Positions 10,342 to 22,531 of a DNA stretch of 64,000 bases are shown here, in pieces. The translations under genes were made by a program, and so were the position numbers. How positions within the stretch are numbered: the first letter of the stretch is position 1; every line of letters begins with the position of its first letter. Source of the stretch: DASUPK01 sp963795665 (lineage in GTDB: Bacteria > Actinomycetota > Thermoleophilia > Solirubrobacterales > 70-9). The DNA lies in NCBI GenBank assembly GCA_963795665.1, contig CAWCIP010000005.1:186001-250000 (forward strand), written 5' to 3'. A model generated the notes under the pieces. The model was not told the origin of the DNA. It searched no databases and saw only the letters and a program-made list of their open reading frames with translations.

Positions 10342-10809
10342 TCAGGACTGCAGCTCGCGGACCACATCGTCCGCCCAGGGGTTGTCGCCGAGCCCCTCCT
10401 GGTCGCAGACGATCTTCTGGCCATCCGCGAACTCGAGCGTCAGCCGGGTCGTCGTCTGGCGGTCATCCGTCCCGACCTTGATCCCGGTGCGGTCCCAGGA
10501 CGCCGACTCCTCCTTGATCTTGACCCCGCTTCGTCCCGGCTTGTACTTGAAGGCATAGAGCTTGTCGGGAGTCACGGCGAGCAGGAACTGTCCGGGTAGT
10601 CCGCCGGCCTTGCTCTTGCCCAGCTTGTGGGCGGCCCCGTAGGCCAGCGCCCCGACCTGGAGCTTGCTGATCGCCATCTTGGTCCCGGCGCCGGTCGGGC
10701 GGAAGGCTCCGACGGCGAGGACCTCACCATCGACATGAGGCTCGACCGAGGACCGGTACTTCCCGCGCCACTCCTCGGCCATCTCGGGGGTGATGTCGAA
10801 ACGTCCCAT
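10342..10809 (-). CDS. Hypothetical protein, possibly PH-like fold
   Basis: This 155-residue protein has no recognised catalytic motif. The start (MGRFDITPEMAEEWRGKY) is chosen because a strong GAGGGGAGAAG lies just upstream. The centre (FLLAVTPDKLYAFKYKPG, then TRLTLEFADGQKIVCD) looks like alternating strands with a final short helix. That pattern recalls bacterial PH-like domains that read membrane or protein ligands. No signal peptide or membrane helix is seen. It is divergent from comF and convergent with the nucleotidyltransferase. Function unknown. Confidence 0.7.
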   Translation of the reverse strand: MGRFDITPEMAEEWRGKYRSSVEPHVDGEVLAVGAFRPTGAGTKMAISKLQVGALAYGAAHKLGKSKAGGLPGQFLLAVTPDKLYAFKYKPGRSGVKIKEESASWDRTGIKVGTDDRQTTTRLTLEFADGQKIVCDQEGLGDNPWADDVVRELQS

Positions 10810-10922
10810 TTCTTCTCCCCTCGTTGATTCTTCCCCTGTGTTGTGGTCCGACGGTACTTCCTTGGCAGCCGGCGCGCCTCTCGTCACCCATCGGTCCGGA
10901 CGGTTGTCCGATTCCCGCGTCA

Positions 10923-11540
10923 TTGCTCGAGCCGATCGTCTCCCTGGTGGCTCCGCCGCTTTGCGCGGCCTGCGGCTGCGCCTGCGCGCCGGGGGAGATC
11001 CTCTGCCGGGGCTGCGAGGCCGACCTCGCCGCGGCGCCAAGGGCCATCGAGCCGGGGCCGCCCGGTGTGGATCTCGCGGTGGCCGCCTCGCCCTTCGAGG
11101 GGGTCGCGCGGTCGGTCGTGCACGGCCTCAAGTACGCGCGCAGACTGGCGCTGGCGGATGTCGCGGCGGCCGCCATGCTGAGGGCGCTGCCACGACCGGA
11201 GGTGGTCGATGCGGTGGTGCCGGTGCCGGCGGGCCCGTGGAGGTGGCGGTGGCGTGGCTTCGATCCGGCCGAGGAGATCGCGATCGCCGTCATGCGGCGC
11301 TCCGGCCTGCCGCTCTGCGCCTGTCTGAGGCGGGGCCGGGGCCGCCGCCAGGTGGGTCGGAGGCGGTCGGAGCGCCTCGCCGATCCACCCAGCGTCTGGG
11401 CGGCGATGGCGTGCCCGCGGGAGGCGCTGCTGGTGGACGATGTCTGGACGACCGGCGCCACGCTCTCGGCCTGCGCCCATGCGCTGCGCGAGGCGGGTAC
11501 CGGGCGCATCGTCGCCCTGACGCTTGCACACGCTCTCTGA
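10923..11540 (+). CDS. comF: ComF-family phosphoribosyltransferase-like protein
   Basis: The protein starts with a four-cysteine zinc site (CAACGCACAPGEILCRGC). It continues with the ComF block VHGLKYARRLALAD and VVPVPAGPWRWRWRGFD, and ends with the PRPP-binding loop EALLVDDVWTTGATLSACA. ComF supports DNA uptake in competent bacteria; in actinobacteria its role is uncertain. The start is not firm. TTG 10923 gives a family-typical N-terminus; the frame is open to TTG 10824 and GTG 10947 is also possible. It faces the divergent hypothetical gene. The ORF stops 5 bases before the lipase gene. Confidence 0.8.
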   Translation: MLEPIVSLVAPPLCAACGCACAPGEILCRGCEADLAAAPRAIEPGPPGVDLAVAASPFEGVARSVVHGLKYARRLALADVAAAAMLRALPRPEVVDAVVPVPAGPWRWRWRGFDPAEEIAIAVMRRSGLPLCACLRRGRGRRQVGRRRSERLADPPSVWAAMACPREALLVDDVWTTGATLSACAHALREAGTGRIVALTLAHAL

Positions 11541-11545
11541 GCACT

Positions 11546-12589
11546 ATGGTTCGCGCAATGCGCACGGCAGGGAAGCTCGCGCTCACGGCCTGTTTAGCCG
11601 CCCTGAGCCTATTCACCGTTGGTGCCGCCTCGGCGATGGCGAGCGGTCCACGATTGACGGTGCCGCAGAGCGAGCTCGAGGCGGCCTTCAAGTGCCCGAT
11701 CGACCCGACCAACGCGTCCGCGACCCCGGTGATGTTCGTGACCGGGACCGGCGCCACAGGGGACCAGGGCTATCTGATCGGCCAGGGCGCATTCGAGGCC
11801 TACGGCCATCCGGTCTGTTACGTCAACTTCCCCGACTTCACTACGGCGGACATCCAGATCTCGGTCCAGTACCTGGTCTACGGACTGCGCAAGGAGTTCG
11901 CCCTGGCTCACCGCAAGGTCGCCGCGATCGGCATCAGCCAGGGGGGCCTCCTGCCGCGCTTCGCGCTCACCTATTGGCCCGACCTGCGCAAGAAGGTGAG
12001 CGACGTGGTCGCCGCCGCGGGAACACAGCACGGCACGAGCCTCGGCCAGGGAAGCTGCTCCGCAAGCGCGCCCTGCCCGCCGGCGGACTGGCAGCAGGCC
12101 AAGGGCTCCCACCTGCTGCGCGCCATCAACTCGCAGCCGGATGAGACCCCCGGGAACGTCTCGTACACGACGGTTCGCTCGCTGACCGACGAGACGGTCC
12201 AGCCGCAGGGCGGCAAACACCCGACCTCGGCTCTCGACGGGGCGAGCAACATCCTCATCCAGGGCGTCTGCCCGGGCCGCACCACTTCCCACATCGGCAC
12301 CGCCGTCGACTCGGTCACCTTCGCGGCGTTCGTCGACGCGGTCGCCCACGGGGGCAAGGGGAAGGCCGGGGCGGCCAGGGTCTCCCGCTTCCCGCCCGAT
12401 GTCTGCTCGCATCCCTATGCGACGGGGCTCAACGAGGCGCAGACCACCCTCTTCCTGAACGCCTCCGGGGGCATCATCGGCGGCAATCAGTCGATGGTGC
12501 CGACGGTTCCGGCCGAACCGCGCGTGCGGAAGGTCTTCAAGCGGGTGCCGGTCCAGAAGCGCCCTCACAAGCAGCACACGCGGCGCTGA
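11546..12589 (+). CDS. Secreted alpha/beta-hydrolase lipase
   Basis: This protein of about 347 residues has a signal peptide (LALTACLAALSLFTVGAASAMA) and the nucleophile elbow IGISQGGLLPRF. The region PVMFVTGTG, at the oxyanion strand, matches the triacylglycerol-lipase group related to Candida antarctica lipase B. Here the elbow is G-I-S-Q-G. Cysteine pairs (CSASAPC, CPGR, CSH) suggest disulfides. The last about 20 residues are basic (KVFKRVPVQKRPHKQHTRR). It is a divergent relative of the tandem lipases at 45.8-47.8 kb. ATG 11546 or 11558 could be the start; neither has a strong ribosome site. Confidence 0.8.
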   Translation: MVRAMRTAGKLALTACLAALSLFTVGAASAMASGPRLTVPQSELEAAFKCPIDPTNASATPVMFVTGTGATGDQGYLIGQGAFEAYGHPVCYVNFPDFTTADIQISVQYLVYGLRKEFALAHRKVAAIGISQGGLLPRFALTYWPDLRKKVSDVVAAAGTQHGTSLGQGSCSASAPCPPADWQQAKGSHLLRAINSQPDETPGNVSYTTVRSLTDETVQPQGGKHPTSALDGASNILIQGVCPGRTTSHIGTAVDSVTFAAFVDAVAHGGKGKAGAARVSRFPPDVCSHPYATGLNEAQTTLFLNASGGIIGGNQSMVPTVPAEPRVRKVFKRVPVQKRPHKQHTRR

Positions 12590-12657
12590 CCGCACCGGTT
12601 GCCGAGGGAGAGCGTCGGGCGTAGCATCAGAAGGCCAACCCGACGGAAGGAGGCCGG

Positions 12658-13005
12658 ATGAGGATCGAGGTCCGAGGGAAGAACGTTGAGGTCACCGACG
12701 AGCTTCGCGAGGCGGTGATCCAGCGGTTTCAGCGGGTTGGCAAGCAGGTCTCCGAGCTGGCCACCCTCGAGGTCGAGCTCTGTGAGGAGAAGAACCCTCG
12801 GATCGCGGACCGGATGGTCGCCGAGGCCACCCTTGGGCTCAAGGGCGTGACGCTGCGGGCCAAGGAGGCCTCGCCGGACATGCTCCACTCGATCCACGAG
12901 ATGGCCGAGGACATCCGCCGCCAGGTGAAGAAGCACCGGGACAAGCGCCGCAAGCGCCAGAGGACCCGCAAGATGATGCAGCGGTTGCGGGGCGAGACCG
13001 CGTAG
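12658..13005 (+). CDS. hpf: Short ribosome hibernation promoting factor (HPF/RaiA)
   Basis: This 115-residue protein begins with MRIEVRGKNVEVTDELREAV and contains the beta-alpha-beta-beta-beta-alpha layout of the S30AE/HPF domain. It ends in a basic helix (KKHRDKRRKRQRTRK). The family binds the 30S decoding site and silences ribosomes in stationary phase. Most actinobacteria carry the long form with a C-terminal dimerisation domain; here the protein ends after the basic tail, so dimerisation through that domain is impossible. The start ATG sits behind a strong GGAAGGAGG. It lies 25 bases before secA. Confidence 0.88.
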   Translation: MRIEVRGKNVEVTDELREAVIQRFQRVGKQVSELATLEVELCEEKNPRIADRMVAEATLGLKGVTLRAKEASPDMLHSIHEMAEDIRRQVKKHRDKRRKRQRTRKMMQRLRGETA

Positions 13006-13030
13006 TACGCGCCAGCTAACCTAACTCGCA

Positions 13031-15861
<2,831 letters not shown>

Positions 15862-15871
<10 letters not shown>

Positions 15872-15940
15872 CCACCGCCCTATCTCGGAGCGGAGGGCGT
15901 AGCCCGGAGCGACTTGCGTGGGGCGGTGGTCATCGCCCCA
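15862..15940 (+). terminator. Long inverted repeat overlapping the secA stop
   Basis: Bases 15862-15880 pair with 15921-15940 over 19 bp with a single bulged base; 15870-15880 and 15921-15931 pair perfectly. The 40-base loop is itself GC-rich. The left arm includes the secA stop codon. No T-run follows. It may end secA transcription or protect the 3' end; both are inferred. Confidence 0.55.
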
Positions 15941-15967
15941 GCCTGATGGCGAAGCCGTGAATAGCTG

Positions 15968-16396
15968 ATGCCCCACCCCGGCCAGGAGATCGAGGGCTTC
16001 GGTGGCATGCGCCTGCGCCTGGTCCAGACGGGCGACGAGACCGGCGGCGAGCTGCTGGAGATGGAGGCGAGCTACACCGGCGAAGCCGGGATGCCGCCCG
16101 CCCACCTGCATCCGAAGCAGGTCGAGCGATTCGAGGTCCTGGAGGGCTCCATGAGAACGATCATCGACGGCGAGGAGCGTCTCTACGAGGCGGGCGAGAG
16201 CTTCCAGGTCCCGGCCGGGACCTCGCACCAGATGGCCGCTGAGGGACCTACCCGGACGCGCTGGGAGGTGAGGCCCGCCCTGCGCACGGCCGAGTTCTTC
16301 GAGCGCCTCTTCGGCAGTGGGCCGGACAGCGCGAGCGAGATCGGCGAGCCCTTCTTCGCGGAGTTCGACGAGGAATTCCGCCTCAGCGGCGTCTAG
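15968..16396 (+). CDS. Cupin-domain protein
   Basis: This 142-residue protein holds a single cupin barrel. The first motif PPAHLHPKQVERFEVLEG supplies two His and Glu metal ligands and the second motif includes QVPAGTSHQM. Metal-binding cupins include isomerases, dioxygenases and small-molecule-binding regulators; no DNA-binding domain is present, so the role is open. Its stop shares a CTAG palindrome with the stop of the convergent M28 peptidase. The long inverted repeat after secA separates it from the upstream gene. Confidence 0.8.
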   Translation: MPHPGQEIEGFGGMRLRLVQTGDETGGELLEMEASYTGEAGMPPAHLHPKQVERFEVLEGSMRTIIDGEERLYEAGESFQVPAGTSHQMAAEGPTRTRWEVRPALRTAEFFERLFGSGPDSASEIGEPFFAEFDEEFRLSGV

Positions 16397-17238
16397 CCGC
16401 TCTTCAGGACCTCCTCGGCCACTCGAAGCGCCCGGTTGAGCGAGCGCTTCTGCAGCCGGCCGGGCCTGTCGCAGGGCAGCTCCCGGCAGGGCTCCCGAGC
16501 GTGCCACCCCTCGAGCACCGCGGCGCCAAGGCCAGCGAGGTTGAACTCCCGCTCGTCCGAGTTTCCCGTCCCGTCATCTCGGACCCAGTGGACGGTGACC
16601 CCGGCCCGCCGAGCCGCGGCCAGGATCACGCCCTCGACCCCGTCTCGCGGTCCCGGCTCGGGCGATCGCAGCCAGAAGCGACCGAGGCGGCCGACCTCGT
16701 CGTTGTCGTAGGCGAAGCGCAGGTTGTCCGCCCGCCCGAGCCGCCGAACCCGGTCCACCAGCGCCGCCGCTCCGAGGTGGTCTGCGGCATGCGTGAACCC
16801 TCGTTCCTCCGCCCCGGTCGAGGCGAGCCAAACGTCACAGGGCGGATCGAGCGACTCGAGCCTCGCCGCGAGAGCGACCAGCACGCCGACTCCCGATGCG
16901 TTGTCGTTGGCGCCCGGCCCGCCTGGGCCGCTGTCCACATGGCCCAACACGATCTGCAGGCAGGCGCCCGGGCCGTCGAGCTCGCCGACGACGTTTCGCG
17001 AGGTCCCCTTGCCGGGTACGGCGAACTTGTCGACGGAGACCGCGAGCCCGGCGCTCCGGAACTGCGAGGCGACGTAGCCCTGCGCCCGGGTCTCTCCGCG
17101 GCTCGCCGCGGGGCGCGCCCCGATCTTGCCCGAGATGTGGACCGCCGCCCGGTAGGGGCCGGGCGCCTTCGACCCGGCGGCCGGTGAGGTGCCGGCGGCC
17201 GCGGCGACGATCAGCGCTGCAACGGCGAGCGGGATCAT
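16393..17238 (-). CDS. Secreted M28-family aminopeptidase-like protein
   Basis: This protein of about 281 residues has a signal peptide (IPLAVAALIVAAAAGTSPAAG). The zinc-site motifs are VLGHVDSGPGGPGANDNASGVGVLVALA (His and bridging Asp) and STGAEERGFTHAADHL (Glu pair). A late FNLAGLGAAVLEGWHAREP resembles the last metal-binding part. The fold matches M28 (Vibrio-type) aminopeptidases. The last metal-ligand His is not obvious and should be checked. The start is set at the Met just before the hydrophobic segment; the frame is open for 52 further codons that would overlap the methyltransferase gene. Confidence 0.8.
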   Translation of the reverse strand: MIPLAVAALIVAAAAGTSPAAGSKAPGPYRAAVHISGKIGARPAASRGETRAQGYVASQFRSAGLAVSVDKFAVPGKGTSRNVVGELDGPGACLQIVLGHVDSGPGGPGANDNASGVGVLVALAARLESLDPPCDVWLASTGAEERGFTHAADHLGAAALVDRVRRLGRADNLRFAYDNDEVGRLGRFWLRSPEPGPRDGVEGVILAAARRAGVTVHWVRDDGTGNSDEREFNLAGLGAAVLEGWHAREPCRELPCDRPGRLQKRSLNRALRVAEEVLKSG

Positions 17239-17281
17239 CCCGCATGTGTAACACCCGGACCGCTCCGCGTACCATGGGCCC

Positions 17282-18196
17282 GTGGAGAAGGCCACTGTAG
17301 GGAGCGACGGAACGGTCCCGGCAACGGCGGTAGCGCCCGAGAACGAGGAGGCGACCGAGGCCTGGAGCGGCGTGCTCTTCGAGCGCTTCGTCAAGTACCG
17401 CTACCTGGTCGTTGCGGGGCTCGCACAGCATGGCGAGGCCGCGATGCGCATGCACCTGCCCAAGCTTGGCGATCGCGTCTTCGACATCGGCTGCGGTTTC
17501 GGGGACACCACCCAGAAGCTCGCCGGGATCGTCGGCGCTGAGGGCGAGGCCGTGGGCGTTGATGTCTCGGAGCCGTTCATCCAGGCCTCGATCGAGGAGG
17601 CGGCCGAGGCGGGCGTGAAGAACGTCGACTTCTTCGTCACCGACGTTCAGGTGGGGCACCTGAAGGGGCCCTACGACTACGCCTTCTCGCGAATGGGGGT
17701 GATGTTCTTCGCCAACCCCGTTCAGGCCTTGCGGAACATCCGCGGCGCTCTCCGGCCAGGCGCCCAGCTGGTGGCGACCGTCTGGCGGCGCAAGCTGGAC
17801 AACGAGTGGCTCTACCGGGCCGAGCAGGTGGCCGAGCAGTACCTCGACCAGCCTGAGGAGCCCGAGGACGTGCGCTGCGGCCCGGGTCCGTTCTCGATGG
17901 CGAACCCCGACACCGTCTCCGAGCAGCTGCAGATCGCTGGATTCGAGCACCCCACGTTCACCCGCTGCGATCTGCCGATCAAGATCGGCAACGACCTCGA
18001 TCAGGCTGTCTCCATGAATATGGCCATCGGTCCCGCCGCCGAGTTGCTTCGGATCTGCCCGGCCGATGAGGTCGAGCGAATACGCCCGAAGGTCGAGGGC
18101 GAAATCCGCGAGGTGTTATCCGACTATCAGCAGGCCGACGGGAAGGTCTTGGCGCCCGCCTCGACCTGGATCATCAGCGCGACTGTCCCCGGATAG
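17282..18196 (+). CDS. Class I SAM-dependent methyltransferase
   Basis: This 304-residue protein contains the SAM-binding motif I VFDIGCGFGDTTQKLAGI (about residues 64-82), the acidic motif II EAVGVDVSEPFI, and motif IV-V FSRMGVMFFANP with RPGAQLVATVWR. The layout matches UbiE/COQ5-type small-molecule methyltransferases. No substrate can be assigned. The GTG start at 17282 lies 43 bases from the divergent M28 start. The C-terminal half (DQAVSMNMAIGPAAELL) is similar to a helical region of actinobacterial methyltransferases annotated only by fold. It is convergent with the histidine kinase gene. Confidence 0.82.
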   Translation: MEKATVGSDGTVPATAVAPENEEATEAWSGVLFERFVKYRYLVVAGLAQHGEAAMRMHLPKLGDRVFDIGCGFGDTTQKLAGIVGAEGEAVGVDVSEPFIQASIEEAAEAGVKNVDFFVTDVQVGHLKGPYDYAFSRMGVMFFANPVQALRNIRGALRPGAQLVATVWRRKLDNEWLYRAEQVAEQYLDQPEEPEDVRCGPGPFSMANPDTVSEQLQIAGFEHPTFTRCDLPIKIGNDLDQAVSMNMAIGPAAELLRICPADEVERIRPKVEGEIREVLSDYQQADGKVLAPASTWIISATVPG

Positions 18197-18200
18197 GGCC

Positions 18201-19457
18201 TCAGTTTCGCTGGCTGACGCTCTCGAGCGGGTTGCCGAGCGGCAGCCGGGCAAACACGCGGAACCCGCCGCCCGCCATCGCTCCCGCGGAGAAGCGGCCC
18301 CCGAACAGCTCCACCCGCTCGCGCATCCCGATCAGTCCGCGACGGGTGCCCGCCGCCACGCTGCCCACGGTCCCCGGCCCGTCGTCGGTCACCTCGAGCT
18401 CGACGCTCGTCGGGTCGAAGCTGAGCCCCACCGTCGCCGATGCCCCAGGCCCCGCGTGCTTGAGGACGTTGGTGAGCGCCTCCTGGATGATCCGGTAGGC
18501 GGTCTGGTCGAGGATCGGCGGCAGGTCCAGGCGGTCGCCAGACGTCTCCACGGTCACCGTGAGCCCGGCGGCGCGGCACTCGTCGATCATCTCGTCCAGG
18601 TGGGAGAGGCTGACCCGGTCGCGCTCCGGAGAGGCGGCGTCGGTCGGGCGGAGCAGCCCGAGCAGCTTGCGCATGTCCTCGAGGGCGATCCGGGAAGTTT
18701 TCTTGATCTCCTCCAGCACAGCCCGTGCCTCCTCGACGTCGGCGCCGTCGTCGATGGCGCGAATGCCGGTCGCGGCCTGGAGCGAGACGGCGGTGACGCC
18801 GTGACCCGCTGCGTCGTGCAGGTCGCGCGCGATCCGCATCCGCTCGGCGACGACCGCCAGGTGGGCGGTCTCCTCCCGCTCGCGCTCCAGCGACCGGCGG
18901 ATCCAGGCCATCAGCAGCCCCGTGACCAGGAGCGTCGCGACCAGGACGAGCCAGCGGGTGACTCCGTCCGCGAAGGTCGGATGCTGGTCGATCAGCAGGA
19001 TCGCGTCGGCCACGCCGATCAGGCCGAGCTGGAGCAGGGCGTGTCGGAGATCGAGAAACCAGAACGAGAACAGCGAGACCCAGAGGAAGAGGACCTCGTT
19101 GTCCTCGGTGCCCGTCATGTGGCCCCCCTCGAGCGTTGCCAGGGTGATCAGGGCGGTGCCCAGGGCCGCCGCCAGGCCGAGGGCGGGCTCGCTGACCCGC
19201 CGCCTGCTCAGCATCAGCGCGCCGCAGACGGCGGCCACCGCGCCATAGCCGAGGATCAGCAGGTCGGAGCCCTCCGCGGCTGGGGGCAGGGCGACGGTGA
19301 CCGCGATCAGGATGGCCCCGCCGACGAGCAGCACTCCTGCGACGCGGGTCGCGAGAGCTCGGCCGCCGATCGTGGGAAGGGGCGGGAGCCCATGCGCGAG
19401 TTTCCGAAGCACCCAGCTCAGTGGTTGCCGTTTGCGCTTGGAGCTTCCGTTCTCCAT
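18201..19457 (-). CDS. Orphan NarL-type sensor histidine kinase
   Basis: This 418-residue protein has about five to six N-terminal membrane helices (residues about 35-190). A HisKA_3 dimerisation helix follows, with the phospho-acceptor His in AERMRIARDLHDAAGHGVTAV, and then an HATPase domain (EALTNVLKHAGPGASATV, VTDDGPG, GLIGMRERVELFGG). Kinases of this class normally pair with a LuxR-type response regulator, but none is adjacent. The start MENGSSKRKRQ follows a strong GGAAGGGAGG. It is divergent from prfB and convergent with the methyltransferase. The sensing part is membrane-embedded with almost no extracellular domain. Confidence 0.87.
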   Translation of the reverse strand: MENGSSKRKRQPLSWVLRKLAHGLPPLPTIGGRALATRVAGVLLVGGAILIAVTVALPPAAEGSDLLILGYGAVAAVCGALMLSRRRVSEPALGLAAALGTALITLATLEGGHMTGTEDNEVLFLWVSLFSFWFLDLRHALLQLGLIGVADAILLIDQHPTFADGVTRWLVLVATLLVTGLLMAWIRRSLEREREETAHLAVVAERMRIARDLHDAAGHGVTAVSLQAATGIRAIDDGADVEEARAVLEEIKKTSRIALEDMRKLLGLLRPTDAASPERDRVSLSHLDEMIDECRAAGLTVTVETSGDRLDLPPILDQTAYRIIQEALTNVLKHAGPGASATVGLSFDPTSVELEVTDDGPGTVGSVAAGTRRGLIGMRERVELFGGRFSAGAMAGGGFRVFARLPLGNPLESVSQRN

Positions 19458-19526
19458 CAGCCTCCCTTCCGGGCCACACGGTAGAGGACGCTCCGGAATA
19501 CCCTGTAAGGGGAAACCCGCAGACTT

Positions 19527-20658
<1,132 letters not shown>

Positions 20659-20659
20659 C

Positions 20660-21859
20660 GTGGGCTCTGCGAAGACGTCCACCGTTCGCAGCTCGGTCGG
20701 GGCATCGGAGAGCTTCGACACGGTCGAGGCAGCCGCGGAGGCCGCCGATCGCGCCCGCGCCGGCCTCGATCCGCCCTGCGACCTGGCCGTCGTCTTTGCG
20801 TCGGGCCAGCACCTCGGCATGGCGAAGTGGCTCCTCTCCGAGGTTCATGATCGTCTCCAGCCGAGGGTCCTGATCGGCTGCGGCGCGGGCGGCACACTGG
20901 CCGCCGGACGGGAGCTCGAGGACACCCCCGGGATCGTGGTCTGGGGAGCGTCCCTGCCCGGCGCCGAGCTCGAGACGATGCACCTGACCGCCGAGCGCGA
21001 CGCGGAGGGGTTCCGCCTGCTCGGGTTGCCGGAGTCGCTCGGCGAATCGGCCGGCGACGAACCCGCAGCCGACGAGTCGCTGCTGGCTCTCTGCGACCCG
21101 TTCAGCTTCCCTCCTGAGGAGCTGCTCGCGGCGCTCGAGCGCTCGCGGCCCCACGTGCCGGTGCTGGGCGGGCTCGCCAGCGCCTCGTTCGCCGGCGGCG
21201 CCGTCCTGCTGCGCGACGGCGAGGTTCACACCGACGGCGCTGTCGCCGTGCGGCTACGCGGAGCTCAGGTGCTGCCCTGCGTCTCCCAGGGCGCCGGTCC
21301 CGTCGGGCCCGAGATGACGATCACGGGCGCCGAGGCCAACGTGATCGGCCAGCTCGCCGGAAAGCCGGCGATGGAGCGGCTGGGCGAGGTGATCGCCGCG
21401 CTCCCCGAGCACGAGCGCGAGCTGGCTGCCTCGGGCGTGCTGATCGGCCTCGTGATCGACGAGAACCGCCCCGAGTACGAGCGCGGCGACTTCCTCGTGA
21501 GGCCCATCATCGGTGCCGACCGCGAGTCCGGCGCGATCGCGATCGGGGAGCCTGTCCGGGTCGGCCAGACGGTGCGGCTCCACGTCCGCGACGCCGCCTC
21601 CGCCGACGAGGACCTTCGCGAGGCCCTGCGCGCCCAGGCCGAGGCGCTCGGCTCGGACGGCGCGGCCGGGGCGCTTCTGTTCACCTGCAACGGCCGCGGC
21701 TCCCACATGTTCGATCTGCCCGACCACGACGCCGCCGCGGTCGAGGACTCCCTCGGAGCGCCGACCGCCGGGTTCTTCTGCGCCGGAGAGATCGGCCCGG
21801 TCGGCGGTCGCAACTTCCTGCACGGCTTCACGGCGACGATGGCGGTCTTCCCGGCGTGA
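20660..21859 (+). CDS. FIST-domain sensory protein
   Basis: This 399-residue soluble protein matches the FIST N plus FIST C architecture. The N-terminal half has LAVVFASGQH and VLIGCGAGGTLAAGREL. The C-terminal half has GALLFTCNGRGSHMFDLPDHDAAAVE and PTAGFFCAGEIGPVGGRNFLHGFTA, the most conserved FIST C blocks. FIST domains are thought to bind small ligands such as amino acids and usually feed signalling proteins, but no kinase, cyclase or chemoreceptor is fused here. The GTG start follows the prfB stop by one base. Convergent with the methyltransferase gene; a 39-base gap separates the stops. Confidence 0.85.
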   Translation: MGSAKTSTVRSSVGASESFDTVEAAAEAADRARAGLDPPCDLAVVFASGQHLGMAKWLLSEVHDRLQPRVLIGCGAGGTLAAGRELEDTPGIVVWGASLPGAELETMHLTAERDAEGFRLLGLPESLGESAGDEPAADESLLALCDPFSFPPEELLAALERSRPHVPVLGGLASASFAGGAVLLRDGEVHTDGAVAVRLRGAQVLPCVSQGAGPVGPEMTITGAEANVIGQLAGKPAMERLGEVIAALPEHERELAASGVLIGLVIDENRPEYERGDFLVRPIIGADRESGAIAIGEPVRVGQTVRLHVRDAASADEDLREALRAQAEALGSDGAAGALLFTCNGRGSHMFDLPDHDAAAVEDSLGAPTAGFFCAGEIGPVGGRNFLHGFTATMAVFPA

Positions 21860-21898
21860 TCCTGGTCACCGGGTGAAGCAGCAGGACGACGGGGCGGT

Positions 21899-22531
21899 CT
21901 AGAGCGCGCCCTCGAGGTCGAGCAGAGCTCGCTTCATCTCGGGGCCGCCGCCGTAATTGCCGACCCCGCCGCTCGCCTGGAGGACTCGGTGGCAGGGCAC
22001 GATCAGGGGGATCGCGTTGCGGCCGCATGCGGTGCCTGCCGCTCGGAATGCGCGCGGGTTCCCGGCAGCCTTGGCGATCTCGCCGTAGGTCCGGGTCTCG
22101 CCATAGGGGATCCGCGCAACCGCGTGCAGGGCGCGATTGCGGAAGCCCGGAGGCGTCAGCGCCCAGTCGACGGGCACCTCGAAGTGGTCGCGCTTGCCCT
22201 CGAAGTACTCATCGAGCTCGCGTCGCTCCTCATCGAGCCGGCTCGGGGACTCGAGCACCCGCGGCGACACGAACCGCGCGAGGTCCTCGAGCACCTCGTC
22301 CTCGTCCTGCTCGGCCCCGCGGTGCTTGGGCAGCGCAAGCCTGACGACGCCCCGATCGGTGCGGGCGACGATCAGCCTGCCGAAGGGCGAGTCGACGGGC
22401 GCGTACGCCACATCCATCAGCCCATCGCGTTCCGCTTGCGCGAGGACGCGCTGGACTGCCCGGTCGAGGTCGCCGGCGGGCGGGGTGTGGCGGAGCATCT
22501 TCTCTAGTTGCTTGTCGGACAGCGGGTTCAT
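21899..22531 (-). CDS. ogt: O6-alkylguanine-DNA methyltransferase (Ogt/MGMT) with N-terminal extension
   Basis: This 210-residue protein ends in a complete alkyltransferase domain. RIPYGETRTYGEIAKAAGNPRAFRAAG forms the helix-turn-helix. The methyl-acceptor cysteine is in LIVPCHRVLQASGGVGNYGGG. The middle segment (DSPFGRLIVARTDRGVVRLAL) is the usual N-terminal ribonuclease-like part. About 45 extra residues precede it (NPLSDKQLEKMLRHTPP, then a charged helix). Its ATG overlaps the sigma-factor stop by four bases (ATGA), so the two are co-translated. It repairs O6-alkylguanine by suicide transfer; a regulatory role with the sigma factor is inference only. Confidence 0.9.
   Translation of the reverse strand: MNPLSDKQLEKMLRHTPPAGDLDRAVQRVLAQAERDGLMDVAYAPVDSPFGRLIVARTDRGVVRLALPKHRGAEQDEDEVLEDLARFVSPRVLESPSRLDEERRELDEYFEGKRDHFEVPVDWALTPPGFRNRALHAVARIPYGETRTYGEIAKAAGNPRAFRAAGTACGRNAIPLIVPCHRVLQASGGVGNYGGGPEMKRALLDLEGAL

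Noticed and set aside
10824..10922. N-terminal 33 codons of comF from TTG 10824
   Set aside because: They do not resemble ComF and overlap the divergent promoter region; a start at 10923 fits the family better.
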